The notes beneath the pieces are model-generated. The model did not search any database. It was not told where the DNA came from and saw only the letters and a program-made list of their open reading frames with translations. A DNA stretch of 64,000 nt from Psychrobacillus sp042945595 (GTDB taxonomy: Bacteria > Bacillota > Bacilli > Bacillales_A > Planococcaceae): positions 372,001 to 436,000 of the forward strand of contig NZ_CP168493.1 of the NCBI RefSeq assembly GCF_042945595.1. Direction: 5' to 3'. Both the position numbers and the translations under genes were made by a program. Shown here one piece after another: positions 34,343-43,682 of this stretch (its first letter is position 1; each line of letters starts with the position of its first letter).

Positions 34343-34484
34343 CTTGTTGCTCCTGCGGTTACTCGTCGCAGAAAGAACGTTGCTCCTGCGGTTACTCGTC
34401 GCAGAAAGAACGTTGCTCCTGCGATTACTCGTCGCAGAAAGAACGTTGCTCCTGCGATTACTCGTCGCAGAAAATGTGTTGCTC
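34343..34484. repeat. 33-bp minisatellite, about 4.2 tandem units
   Basis: The unit is 33 bp and contains GTTGCTCCTGCGGTTACTCG then TCGCAGAAAGAA; two units carry GATTACTCG instead. Each unit holds the short inverted repeat CTGCG / CGCAG. The units are contiguous without spacers. The array fills the gap between the acetyltransferase and the GGDEF-EAL gene. Open frames through it on both strands are only products of the 11-codon periodicity. Confidence 0.85.
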
Positions 34485-34553
34485 CAATTAGATGTTGTAT
34501 TATAATACATATAGGTATAAAGGAACATAATGACGTTGAATGGAAGTGGATAG

Positions 34554-36737
34554 GTGATAAGGCGGCAAAAGAACATCAATATTTTACTAGTACTCGTTTT
34601 CCTAAGTGTTCTTACATTTGCATTTATTAACTATAATTCGACAAAACAACTTGTATTGGATTCAGTTGAAAGGGAAACGAATGAGTTACTGAATAACTTT
34701 ACTTTGGAAGTTAATCGGTTTTCCATGGAGGGAATTGCTGAAATGCAATTGATGGCAATGCACATTCCCTATTTGATTGAGAAAGAAGAGGACATAACTT
34801 TATTTTTACATAAGCAAAATGCTAATATACCCTATTTTTGTGGGTTTGGTTTTATCACACCAGATGGTGAAGTTAGTGCGGCTGATGGTACACAATTTCA
34901 GGTGAAACAAAAAGAATCATTTGAACGTGCTATGGCCGGTGAAATCATGTTTAGTCCTGTTTTTAACTTGCATCAAGATCCTAGACAAAAAGTAACTGCA
35001 ATTTCTGTTCCTGTTGCCAATAGCGAAGGAAAGATTATTGGTGTATTATCCGGAGTAATTAATATGGCTAATATCATTAGCAAACTTGCGGATGAATCAA
35101 GTTTGCCAGGAATCGTTTTTTTATTAAAAGAAAATGAGGTTATCTTTAGTTCACAAAAAGAAATGGTATTTGAAAAGGTAATACCTCATAGCAGTCAATT
35201 GTTAAATGAAATCAACAAAAGTACGAATGGTAGCTGGATTGTTGATAAGCCCGCAGCACGTTTCGTTAAGTTTCAGAAAACAGGGAGTAATTGGGTAGTT
35301 ATAGTTGACTCTATTTCAAACCCTGATACGACTAAAATCTCAAAAGCATTTTGGAATAATATTATTATGGTATCATTAACACTTTCTATAACTTTAGTAG
35401 TGTTTATATATGTACTTCGACTTGAAAATAGGGAAAAAAAGCAGTCTAAGCGTGATTTATTGACAGGGTTAGGAAATCGCGTTCAACTGGAAGAAAACCT
35501 GGCTAAAAAATTACAATACACTTCTGAAAAAAAAATAACACTGTTCTTTATCAATATAGATCATTTCGAAGATGTAAATGAACGGAATGGTTATCTGATT
35601 GGTGACCAATTATTGTTTAAAGTGAGTAGAAGTTTATTAGAACTAACAGGAAAGCAAAACGTATATCGAGTTTCAAATGAGGAATTTGTAATAACTTCCT
35701 ATATCGATACAATACAGGAGCAAAGGCAGTTTGCCTCAACAATTGTCCGAATGTTGGAGCAACCTATTTACTTTGAAGAAGGGAATGTATTATTGACAGC
35801 TAGTGTTGGAGTTCGATCATATTCAGCAGATGATCAAGTAGAACTTATGATGCAAGATGCGGCATTTGCTTGTAAGGAAGCAAATAAAAACGGAGGCAAT
35901 CAATTTGTTTATTTTACCGAGCAATTGGCGAAAGAAAGTGAAAATAATCGACGTATTGCTAAAAACATATATCAAGCACTTGAAAATAATGAGTTTTACT
36001 TAGTTTACCAACCTATTTATAGTATATCTGCTGATCAAGTTGTCAGTTTCGAAACGTTGCTTCGATGGAAATCACCGGTTTTGGGAGAAGTGGGTCCCGT
36101 AGATTTTATTCCATTGTTAGAAGAAAATGATTCGATTGTCAAAGTAGGTAGTTGGGTCATTCGACAGGCGGCTTTGCAAGTGAAGAAATGGGAGCTTGAG
36201 GGATACAAAGATTTTACTGTTACTATCAATATTTCGGTTAAACAACTTCAACATCCCAATTTTTTGCGTGATGTAGAAACAATTTTGGCAGAGACTCTTG
36301 TGGAACCAAGAATGCTCGTATTTGAAATTACAGAATCGATCGTCGCTCAAAATATTGAATCCGCTAAGCGGATCTTAGAAAATCTAAATGCAATGGGTAT
36401 TAAAATAGCACTGGATGATTTTGGAACAGGTTATTCTTCATTGTCCATTTTGAAAGTGTTGCCGTTTCAATTTATGAAAGTTGACCGTGCTTTTGTAATG
36501 GAAGTAGAAAGTGATGGGGGAGAGTCACGAGCAATATTGAAAGGAATTTTGGAAATTGCGAGTGGACTCGAATTGACGACCATAATGGAAGGTGTCGAAA
36601 CGAAGGAACAATTGCTTCTCCTAAAAGAAATGGGTGCCCATCGAATCCAAGGATATTACATTAGCAAACCTGTAGATCCAATGATTGCGGTCGAATTCTT
36701 GAAATTTGAAGTTATGGACCTGATGGACATTAGCTAA
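34554..36737 (+). CDS. membrane sensor with degenerate GGDEF and intact EAL domain (c-di-GMP phosphodiesterase)
   Basis: The protein has 727 residues: membrane helix near 8-25, an extracellular dCACHE-like sensor to about 265, a second helix near 268-290, GGDEF (about 298-460) and EAL (about 475-720). In the GGDEF the signature is SNEEF, so cyclase activity is unlikely, though it may bind GTP. EAL residues are present: FETLLRW (Ala changed to Thr), NISVKQL, FEITES, LDDFGTGYSS, KVDRAF, MEGVET and QGYYISKP. It therefore probably hydrolyses c-di-GMP in response to an outside signal. The GTG at 34554 has only a weak ribosome site. Confidence 0.88.
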   Translation: MIRRQKNINILLVLVFLSVLTFAFINYNSTKQLVLDSVERETNELLNNFTLEVNRFSMEGIAEMQLMAMHIPYLIEKEEDITLFLHKQNANIPYFCGFGFITPDGEVSAADGTQFQVKQKESFERAMAGEIMFSPVFNLHQDPRQKVTAISVPVANSEGKIIGVLSGVINMANIISKLADESSLPGIVFLLKENEVIFSSQKEMVFEKVIPHSSQLLNEINKSTNGSWIVDKPAARFVKFQKTGSNWVVIVDSISNPDTTKISKAFWNNIIMVSLTLSITLVVFIYVLRLENREKKQSKRDLLTGLGNRVQLEENLAKKLQYTSEKKITLFFINIDHFEDVNERNGYLIGDQLLFKVSRSLLELTGKQNVYRVSNEEFVITSYIDTIQEQRQFASTIVRMLEQPIYFEEGNVLLTASVGVRSYSADDQVELMMQDAAFACKEANKNGGNQFVYFTEQLAKESENNRRIAKNIYQALENNEFYLVYQPIYSISADQVVSFETLLRWKSPVLGEVGPVDFIPLLEENDSIVKVGSWVIRQAALQVKKWELEGYKDFTVTINISVKQLQHPNFLRDVETILAETLVEPRMLVFEITESIVAQNIESAKRILENLNAMGIKIALDDFGTGYSSLSILKVLPFQFMKVDRAFVMEVESDGGESRAILKGILEIASGLELTTIMEGVETKEQLLLLKEMGAHRIQGYYISKPVDPMIAVEFLKFEVMDLMDIS

Positions 36738-36739
36738 CT

Positions 36740-36785
36740 TAACAAAAAAATGTAGGTACTTCATCTATACGAAGTGCCTACATTT
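36740..36785 (-). terminator. terminator (T-tract on the minus strand)
   Basis: AAATGTAGG-x-ACTTC pairs with GAAGT-x-CCTACATTT; the minus strand continues into seven T, so it mainly serves the 222-residue gene, and may act for the GGDEF-EAL gene too. Confidence 0.8.
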
Positions 36786-36821
36786 GGTTTCAGGAAATTG
36801 ATTTCGGTCTACCATTTTTCA

Positions 36822-37490
36822 TCAAAACTTATAAGGGAATTGCATGATAATTCCTTCTGATATCATATCTGACATTTCTAACGCTTCCGCTTCAATCTTA
36901 TCAAAAACCTCAATATCTTCTTTATATTTTTTCTGAATCATACTAACTGCTTCTTGTTTTGTTAAAGCCAAATGTGTATAAAACATTTTTCTAACATCTT
37001 CTATTCCTAAGTATGGGCTAATATTGCTTAAGAATGTGGAAATTTCATCTGCATTTTTATACCATGCTTTCTCTTTTTCATCCGCCTGCTTAGTATCTCC
37101 TTTAACTGCTGCAGTAACTAATTCTGCAGCTAACACTAGATGTTCATTAATTAGAGCAGCATAATGATCTGCAATTCGATCCCCATAATAAGGGCGGATA
37201 CTATTTCCCAAATCAGTAGCATTTCTTAAGAGCCGTTCCTGAACAAATTGTAAATTGGGTAAGTGGAATACGATACTTGTAATCGTTAGCCTCGTCCAGT
37301 TGACATGCTCTATCCATAGGAGACGATTCATACTTATAAAGTCAACTTTTTCCTTACTTATGCAGTAGTTATCATAAGAGTATGGCATTTTTTTTGAAAA
37401 GTAACTAACTGGAACGGTGTATTGAGAGTACGGAATGCCATAACCAATTAAATGAGGCGAATGGGAGTATATATTTGAGTAAGGATACAC
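36822..37490 (-). CDS. conserved Bacillus-group protein of unknown function
   Basis: The protein has 222 residues. A Tyr/Pro/Ser-rich N-terminus (about 45 residues) is followed by a helical domain with LLWIEHVNWTRLTITSIVF, NATDLGNSIRPYYG and INEHLVLAAELVTAA. I know similar proteins from Bacillus and relatives, often mislabelled as acetylglutamate kinase; no kinase motif is seen here. The GTG start is preceded by AGGAGTGAATAACA. The function is unknown; an envelope or spore association is possible given the N-terminus. Confidence 0.65.
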   Translation of the reverse strand: MYPYSNIYSHSPHLIGYGIPYSQYTVPVSYFSKKMPYSYDNYCISKEKVDFISMNRLLWIEHVNWTRLTITSIVFHLPNLQFVQERLLRNATDLGNSIRPYYGDRIADHYAALINEHLVLAAELVTAAVKGDTKQADEKEKAWYKNADEISTFLSNISPYLGIEDVRKMFYTHLALTKQEAVSMIQKKYKEDIEVFDKIEAEALEMSDMISEGIIMQFPYKF

Positions 37491-37634
37491 TTGTTATTCA
37501 CTCCTATTCTTATCTTAAAAGGGTTATAAGATAGAATACTCAGTGGTTATCATAAATGTGATTAAAATGTATATGAAACTTACCAATAATACTCGTTTAA
37601 CGAGGGAGACATAGGGTCTTGCGCTTTTCTTATC

Positions 37635-39806
37635 TCAATGAAATAACCCGGATTCTCTTGATTTGTTTAATATATCTCTTGTTTTACGGTTTACTTTTTC
37701 TTTTAGGAAAGTGGCAAACAATATAAAAGCAAGCGCAGTTAGTATGAGAAATATAATATCTTGGATGACTCGTTGCCAAAGGATGCCGCCAACTGCTTCT
37801 CGCATTAAGCCAACTGCATACGTAAAGGGTAGAGCAGGATTAATCCATTGAAAAAATTTAGGCAATAAAACAACTGGGTACGTTCCCCCAGACCCAGCAA
37901 TCTGCAATACAAGCATAACTATTGCAAAAGCCTTTCCAACGTCTCCAAATACAGAAACCAACGTATATACAATTGTCATGAAAACGAAGCTAATCAGAAA
38001 CCCAAAGAGTACAAACCAGTAAGAATCCTGTACATCTACATCTAATAAAATAATATCCCCGATTGTTACAATCAAAGCTTGGAGAAGACCAATTGCAGAA
38101 AAGGTAAATAATCTTCCGAAATAGACTTCGCGCGCACTTATTATTTTCTCGTGTTTAACGTCTGTAGTGAGCAGTGAGATAAGGAGTAAACAACCGACCC
38201 AAATGGCAAGAACTGTATAGAAAGGGGTCATTCCAGTTCCGTAATTTGCAATAGGAAAGAGCTTATTTTCATTTAAAATGACTGGTTCTTCAAAAAAACT
38301 ACGTTCTGCTTCTGGATCATTACGAAGTAACTCGATAATTTCATTGATATTCGTTTCCCCTTGAACTTTCTTTATTCTTTCAGCTAACTCATTCACTTTA
38401 TGGCTTATATAAGGATACTGCGATACTGCATAATCTAACGTCTTTTTTCCTTCGTTTATATAGTCGTCTGTATTTTTAAGAATACGTTCAACTTCAGGTA
38501 ATGTAGCCTGAATACTTCTCAATGTTACTGTGGCATTTTGTAATGTATTTCTTGCATTATTTACTTCCGAAATAATGGTTGGTTCGATTGAATCTTTGTA
38601 TTCTTTTATAAATGCTTCTAATTGAATAGAGGTGTTCTCTGCAATTTTTTGAAAGTCATTTAAAACAGCTGACATTTGTTGTTCTTTCCCTTTTACTAGC
38701 TCGTTTATTACTTCTGTATTGGTCTGAGCTTCTATTAAAAGCTTCTTCAAATCAGCGGTTTTATAAATTGCATTTGTCAGTTTTTCTTGTTGGTTTAATG
38801 GTAATGAAGATGGAGATTCTGCATGGTTTAAATTATTTAACCAATTTAGGTCTTCTTCTATAGAATTGACTGTTTGTATGGAGGAGGTCATCTTATTGTC
38901 GAGTTCCTTCTTAACCTTGTCCAACTCTGTAAAATCGGGCTTGACATTTTGTGTTGTTTGTAGCAGTTCTTTCGATGTCTTCAATACTTTTTCTAAGTCA
39001 TTTTCGATAACTGGAGCCATATTATTTAAACGATTTTGTGTTTTGGACAAGAAGGATAGGGCACTTTCAATGGTATCGATACCATTCGTAGTTATTTCTT
39101 TTGCTTGTGGCATAAGGGATTGTACCTTGTGGATAATGGACTGGGCAGATGCAACATCGTCATGGGTGCCCAGCAGTAACTCATGAATTGCGGGTAGATC
39201 TTTTTGCACTTTCATCACATAGTCTTCAAAGTTCTTAATATCAGGCATATCTTTTTCGAGTTCAATACCTAGATTATTGAAGAGATTGAAGATGATGGCG
39301 TTAACGGTTGCTGTGAATTGGCTACTAACGTTCCCGACAATAACACTTGCTCCTTTTTCTGTTATCTTCGGCGCAATGGAATTAATTTTTTCATTCACAT
39401 AGTATTCCATAGTTGCTTTTTCGGGATGATCCGATAGGACAGATGCTAGCTTTTCGGAAAAGTTTTTAGGAATAATAATGACTGCAAAAAAATCGCCGTA
39501 TTCTACTTTTTCCATCGCTATTTTTCGAGATGTAAAAGACCATTCCATGTCTTGATTATTTTTCAAAGTGTTCACTAGTTCATTTCCTACGTTCAATTTA
39601 TCTCCTCGAACAACTGTACCTAGGTCCTCGTTTACGATAGCTACTGGAAGCTGATTAGTATGGGCGTAAGGATCCCAAGAGGCATAAATATTTAGCCATG
39701 CATATAAAGAAGGTAGAAATACCAAACCTCCGATAAGTACTGCGGCTACCCAATTTTGGCATATATTTTGAATGTCAGTCCGGAATATATTCAAACTATT
39801 TTTCAT
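37635..39806 (-). CDS. YhgE/Pip-family membrane protein (ABC-2 type)
   Basis: The protein has 723 residues. A membrane helix near 20-40 (WVAAVLIGGLVFLPSLYAWL) and the NEDLGTVVRGDKLNVGNELV segment mark the YhgE/Pip family. A long extracellular coiled-coil region spans about 200-480, then five or six helices at the C-terminus (FYTVLAIWVGCLLLISLLT, then AIVMLVLQIAGSGGTYPVVL). Relatives include phage-infection proteins (Pip) and type VII-secretion-linked or export proteins. ATG 39806 follows GAGGTG. Confidence 0.85.
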   Translation of the reverse strand: MKNSLNIFRTDIQNICQNWVAAVLIGGLVFLPSLYAWLNIYASWDPYAHTNQLPVAIVNEDLGTVVRGDKLNVGNELVNTLKNNQDMEWSFTSRKIAMEKVEYGDFFAVIIIPKNFSEKLASVLSDHPEKATMEYYVNEKINSIAPKITEKGASVIVGNVSSQFTATVNAIIFNLFNNLGIELEKDMPDIKNFEDYVMKVQKDLPAIHELLLGTHDDVASAQSIIHKVQSLMPQAKEITTNGIDTIESALSFLSKTQNRLNNMAPVIENDLEKVLKTSKELLQTTQNVKPDFTELDKVKKELDNKMTSSIQTVNSIEEDLNWLNNLNHAESPSSLPLNQQEKLTNAIYKTADLKKLLIEAQTNTEVINELVKGKEQQMSAVLNDFQKIAENTSIQLEAFIKEYKDSIEPTIISEVNNARNTLQNATVTLRSIQATLPEVERILKNTDDYINEGKKTLDYAVSQYPYISHKVNELAERIKKVQGETNINEIIELLRNDPEAERSFFEEPVILNENKLFPIANYGTGMTPFYTVLAIWVGCLLLISLLTTDVKHEKIISAREVYFGRLFTFSAIGLLQALIVTIGDIILLDVDVQDSYWFVLFGFLISFVFMTIVYTLVSVFGDVGKAFAIVMLVLQIAGSGGTYPVVLLPKFFQWINPALPFTYAVGLMREAVGGILWQRVIQDIIFLILTALAFILFATFLKEKVNRKTRDILNKSRESGLFH

Positions 39807-39992
39807 AAGGTACACCTCATCATAAATATTGAAGTTGAAGGATTATTTCACAGTATACCCTAATGAATAGGGACTAATCGGACTAATCGAAAAAGGGTTG
39901 AATGCCCAAATATTACCGTATATAATGAAAAGAGGGATTTTTTAAAATTGTTAGAATGTTCGGATTATGTGGTTAAAAAAGGGGGATTTGAT

Positions 39993-40553
39993 GTGCATAG
40001 AAGATATGATACAAGGCATATTTTTATGGCAATTGGGGCTTGTATTGCTATTTTGTCACCAGTTTTTTTGATAATAGTACCTTTAGTTGTTGTTAATACA
40101 CTTTATGATAAGAGAGATATTTGGATTACGTATGTTCCTGGAGCGAATTATTCTGCATTTGGTGTTGGCGTGTTTTTCCTTGTTCTTGCGTGTGCGTTGT
40201 TATGGTTATTTGACGTGCGGAAGTGGACAGTTAGTGTTGGAATTCTCTGTTTGATTCTTTGTGGGTTCACTTTTTATATTGCTTCATTATCTTATGTGAC
40301 TTTATCGGACAAAGAGATTTCTTATCGGATGATTTTCTCCAAACAAAAGCTTATATATGATTGGGGAGAACTCGATGAGTTACTTTATTATGAGAAGTTA
40401 GCGGAGGATAAAGAGTTGTCTCATTATGAATTTAATTTTAAAGATGGGCAAGTATTGACTATTAAGCAAAATAGCTTTGTCGCCGGAATCCAAGGAAGTA
40501 TAAATTCGAAAGTTAGGGGATTGGGGATACCACTTGTATATGTAGAAGACTGA
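39993..40553 (+). CDS. hypothetical membrane protein with C-terminal PH-like region
   Basis: The protein has 186 residues and three membrane helices (FMAIGACIAILSPVFLIIV; GVGVFFLVLACALLWLF; VGILCLILCGFTFYIASL), then a soluble tail whose pattern (LSDKEISYRMIFSKQKLIYD, then FNFKDGQVLTI) resembles a bacterial PH-like domain. The GTG at 39993 after AGGGGG is preferred over an upstream TTG. It is monocistronic with its own terminator. Confidence 0.65.
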   Translation: MHRRYDTRHIFMAIGACIAILSPVFLIIVPLVVVNTLYDKRDIWITYVPGANYSAFGVGVFFLVLACALLWLFDVRKWTVSVGILCLILCGFTFYIASLSYVTLSDKEISYRMIFSKQKLIYDWGELDELLYYEKLAEDKELSHYEFNFKDGQVLTIKQNSFVAGIQGSINSKVRGLGIPLVYVED

Positions 40554-40567
40554 ATTATATGAAGTAC

Positions 40568-40607
40568 TAGCCCAGTAACTTTTAAAGATTACTGGGCTAA
40601 TTTTTCT
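40568..40607. terminator. terminator between convergent genes
   Basis: TAGCCCAGTAA pairs with TTACTGGGCTA, followed by ATTTTT. Confidence 0.85.
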
Positions 40608-40612
40608 GTCAT

Positions 40613-40834
40613 TTAAATGTAACCATTAATACGAGACTTTTCCTCAGCACTTACTTCATTTTTCAAAACCTCTATGCTCTCTTTACGCCTTGCATTCTTC
40701 TCCTTGATAGAAGCAAGTTCTTTTCCTTCTGCAAAATCCATTGCTGCTTCTGCAGCTTCCATATTATTGATTGTTTTCTTTAACCTTTCTTTATTACTCG
40801 CTAGATCATTCGGTCTTTGGCTAGTATTAGGCAC
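40613..40834 (-). CDS. tlp: small acid-soluble spore protein Tlp
   Basis: The protein has 73 residues. The block LKKTINNMEAAEAAMDFAEG followed by IKEKNARRKESIEVLKNEV is the signature of Tlp (thioredoxin-like protein in name only), a minor SASP made in the forespore under sigma-G. It probably binds spore DNA or serves as an amino-acid store. GGAGGAAAAAAAGT precedes the ATG. It confirms a spore-forming host. Confidence 0.85.
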   Translation of the reverse strand: MPNTSQRPNDLASNKERLKKTINNMEAAEAAMDFAEGKELASIKEKNARRKESIEVLKNEVSAEEKSRINGYI

Positions 40835-40973
40835 TTTTTTTCCTCCTTCATAAAAAATCTTGCAAAAGGTAGTGTTCCCAAACTTATAAAAACTATTAAG
40901 ACATTGTCGAATGAATAATATTGCAGCGAAATTGCCATATTAAATTCGAATTGATTTTAAGGAGGACTTTGCT

Positions 40974-41234
40974 ATGGTAGATCACACACAAATGAGCTGG
41001 AAAGAAGATAATGTAATTTCTCAACTACACAACTCCGTGGATAATGTTACGTTTGCTGTTGGTCAAGCTCTAACAAATCCAACGGAGCAGTTTATTCAAA
41101 ATGCACAGGACATGATTGAACGTGCAGAGCGATCTGTTCAAATGGCAATCCAAGTACGAGGGAATTTGGACCCTATTGCTTCACTAGAAAAGCAGTTAAA
41201 TGAAAATAAAGAGAAACTAAACAGAGTACATTAA
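40974..41234 (+). CDS. small helical protein (DUF2564-like)
   Basis: The protein has 86 residues, mostly helical: VISQLHNSVDNVTFAVGQAL, then PTEQFIQNAQDMIERAERSV and a charged tail. The pattern recalls DUF2564 of Bacillus, a sporulation-associated small protein group, but the match is from memory. AAGGAGGACTTTGCT precedes the ATG. It is divergent from tlp, with about 140 bp between. Confidence 0.55.
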   Translation: MVDHTQMSWKEDNVISQLHNSVDNVTFAVGQALTNPTEQFIQNAQDMIERAERSVQMAIQVRGNLDPIASLEKQLNENKEKLNRVH

Positions 41235-41273
41235 TTGAAAGTATATACAATATCCATCAGTTGATATATTGAC

Positions 41274-41301
41274 AAGACTCATTTATTACGAAATGAGTCT
41301 T
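41274..41301 (+). terminator. stem-loop terminator
   Basis: AAGACTCATTT pairs with AAATGAGTCTT; the T-tract after it is short. Confidence 0.6.
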
Positions 41302-41329
41302 GCTACATAGCGTGAACATCTTATTACGA

Positions 41330-41698
41330 TTAATAAACTTCCATTTCATTCAGAGTAGTATTTAAATCTGTTTCTGTTATTTTTTCAGTTGCCTCATCTA
41401 TTAAGTGTTGAATAAATGCTTCTTCATCGAAATCTTCTGGATCTACTTCATATCTGTCTAGTGCAATCTGGACGTTTTCTCTTATATCTGTTCTAGTTTC
41501 TATTAAATCTTTAAAAAAGAATGCCCATCTTGTTTCTTCAAATAACGTTCCACTTATATGAATGATATAAGATGAAATCATCGAGGAAGGTACCGAGTAC
41601 GTATTCTTTATACAGACAATTGTTTCATCATTATTTGCTTTAAAAATCATCTCACTATATCCAATATCAAAATGCTGTTTAAACTCTACTTTATTCAA
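41330..41698 (-). CDS. hypothetical acidic protein
   Basis: The protein has 122 residues. No family was recognised. The N-terminal half looks beta-rich (EMIFKANNDETIVCIKNTYS) and the C-terminal half is acidic and helical (VDPEDFDEEAFIQHLIDEAT). The TTG at 41698 follows GGAGGGATGTTT; the frame extends five codons further upstream but into the ribosome site. Confidence 0.55.
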   Translation of the reverse strand: MNKVEFKQHFDIGYSEMIFKANNDETIVCIKNTYSVPSSMISSYIIHISGTLFEETRWAFFFKDLIETRTDIRENVQIALDRYEVDPEDFDEEAFIQHLIDEATEKITETDLNTTLNEMEVY

Positions 41699-41804
41699 AA
41701 AACATCCCTCCAAACCGAATCTACTTCTTCTTAGTATATAAATAGAAAGGAGGGTTTATACCCATCAAAAAAGAGAGCCAGATTGTAGCTCTCTTTTCTA
41801 AAAC

Positions 41805-43682
41805 TTAAATCGCTGTTTTTGTTGAAAACTGGCTGTTATAAAGATCAGCGTAGAATCCATTTTCTTCTATGAGTTCAATATGTGTTCCTTGTTCAATTAC
41901 TTTTCCTTGATTCATTACTAATATTAAATCAGCATCTCTAATTGTAGAAAGACGGTGGGCGATGACGAAACTTGTTCGTCCTTCCATTAATCGGTTCATC
42001 GCATGTTGGATAAGCAGTTCCGTACGTGTGTCTACACTAGAAGTCGCTTCATCTAAAATCATAATAGGTGGATTTGCAAGAATAGCTCTAGCAATTGTAA
42101 TTAGTTGTTTTTGTCCTTGTGAAATATTGGATGCTTCTTCATTTAAAATGGTATCATAGCCATCCGGTAAAGTACGGATAAAGTGATCGGCGCGTGCCGT
42201 TTTGGCTGCATCGAATATTTCTTCATCTGTCGCTCCATCTTTCCCAAATGCGATATTGTCTTTAATAGTTCCATTAAAGAGCCAAGTATCTTGAAGAACC
42301 ATACCAAATGTTGTTCGTAGATCCGTACGGGACATTTTTCGAGTGTCGTGACCATCTATCGATATTTTCCCATCATTTAGCTCATAAAATCTCATCAATA
42401 AATTAATCAATGTTGTTTTCCCAGCACCAGTTGGTCCTACAATTGCAACCGTTTGACCCGGTAATACATTGATATTCATATTTTCGATTAATAGTTCTTC
42501 TCCATAACCAAAGTTAACTTGTTCAAATGTCACGGCACCTTCAGCATTTGATAAGTGTTCAGTCGTTACTTCTTTTTCTTCTTCAGTCTCATCAAGCAAT
42601 TCAAATACACGTTCTGCCGCAGCGACTGTTGATTGTATAACGTTGGCGATATTTGCCGTTTGCATAACAGGTTGTGTAAACTGACGGGTATACGTAATGA
42701 ATGCTTGAATATCCCCGATCGAAATGGCGCTTTGTGTAACTAATATTCCTCCGACGACACTTATTACGACATAGCTCAAGTTTCCGATGAGGGACATCAT
42801 AGGCATAATTATACCGGATATAAATTGCGCTCTACGTCCAGCATCATATAATTTCTCGTTCACTTCATCAAATTCAGCGACCGCTTTTTTCTCATGTCCA
42901 AATACTTTGACTACTTGATGTCCGGTATACATTTCTTCAATATGTCCATTTAACTGACCAAGTGTACGTTGTTGATCCGCAAAATGTTTTTGTGATCTTT
43001 TCAATATTGGTTTGATTACAAAAATCGACAATGGCAAACTAACGATAGAGATTAATGTTAGTATAGGGCTTATCGTTAGCATCATCACAATTATACCGAC
43101 AATTGTAACGATGGAAGTGATAAACTGCGTCAAACTTTGTTGAAGCGTACTTCCGATTGTGTCTATATCGTTCGTGACGCGGCTTAATGTTTCACCGTTT
43201 GGTCGACCATCATAATATTTGAGTGGTAGTCTTTCTAATTTGTTGTTTACTTCTTCTCGTAGATCATAGACTGTTTTTTGTGCAACACTCGACATAATAT
43301 ATTGCTGAATATAGCTAAATAAACTACTGATCACATATAAAGCTATTAACAGAAGAAGGAGTCTACCAATTGCTGTAAAATCAATTGCTGCCCCAGGTAC
43401 TCCAGTCATTTTTGCATATGCACCTGTAAATAATTCAGTAATCGCATTCCCCATAATTTTCGGTCCCACAATAGAAAATACGGTACTTAAAATTGCTGCG
43501 ATGAACACGGATATTAATTGATTGCGGCGAGGTTTTAAATAACTAAGAAGACGTTTAAATGTCCCTTTAAAATTTTTAGCCTTCTGCCCACCCATCATCA
43601 TGTTTCCGCCGCCAGGTCCACCAGGTCCACCAGGTCCCATTGGACGTCCGCCTTGAGGGTGCGATTTAGTTTGCTTGCTCAT
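41805..43682 (-). CDS. ABC exporter half-transporter (membrane plus ATPase), second subunit
   Basis: The protein has 625 residues: a Gly/Met/Pro-rich N-terminus (about 35 residues), six membrane helices to about 345, then the ATPase with Walker A GPTGAGKTT, signature ISQGQKQ (degenerate LSGGQ), Walker B IMILDEATSS and H-loop IAHRLSTI. It resembles the YfiC/LmrD-type partner of heterodimeric multidrug exporters. Its ATG overlaps the stop of the other half-transporter as ATGA, so both are made together. The substrates are probably drugs or lipids. Confidence 0.9.
   Translation of the reverse strand: MSKQTKSHPQGGRPMGPGGPGGPGGGNMMMGGQKAKNFKGTFKRLLSYLKPRRNQLISVFIAAILSTVFSIVGPKIMGNAITELFTGAYAKMTGVPGAAIDFTAIGRLLLLLIALYVISSLFSYIQQYIMSSVAQKTVYDLREEVNNKLERLPLKYYDGRPNGETLSRVTNDIDTIGSTLQQSLTQFITSIVTIVGIIVMMLTISPILTLISIVSLPLSIFVIKPILKRSQKHFADQQRTLGQLNGHIEEMYTGHQVVKVFGHEKKAVAEFDEVNEKLYDAGRRAQFISGIIMPMMSLIGNLSYVVISVVGGILVTQSAISIGDIQAFITYTRQFTQPVMQTANIANVIQSTVAAAERVFELLDETEEEKEVTTEHLSNAEGAVTFEQVNFGYGEELLIENMNINVLPGQTVAIVGPTGAGKTTLINLLMRFYELNDGKISIDGHDTRKMSRTDLRTTFGMVLQDTWLFNGTIKDNIAFGKDGATDEEIFDAAKTARADHFIRTLPDGYDTILNEEASNISQGQKQLITIARAILANPPIMILDEATSSVDTRTELLIQHAMNRLMEGRTSFVIAHRLSTIRDADLILVMNQGKVIEQGTHIELIEENGFYADLYNSQFSTKTAI

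Noticed and set aside
34292..34630. Reading frames on both strands through the 33-bp repeats, and a CRISPR-like look
   Set aside because: The frames exist only because 33 is a multiple of three. The units are contiguous with no spacers and no cas genes are near, so it is a minisatellite, not a CRISPR array or a coding gene.
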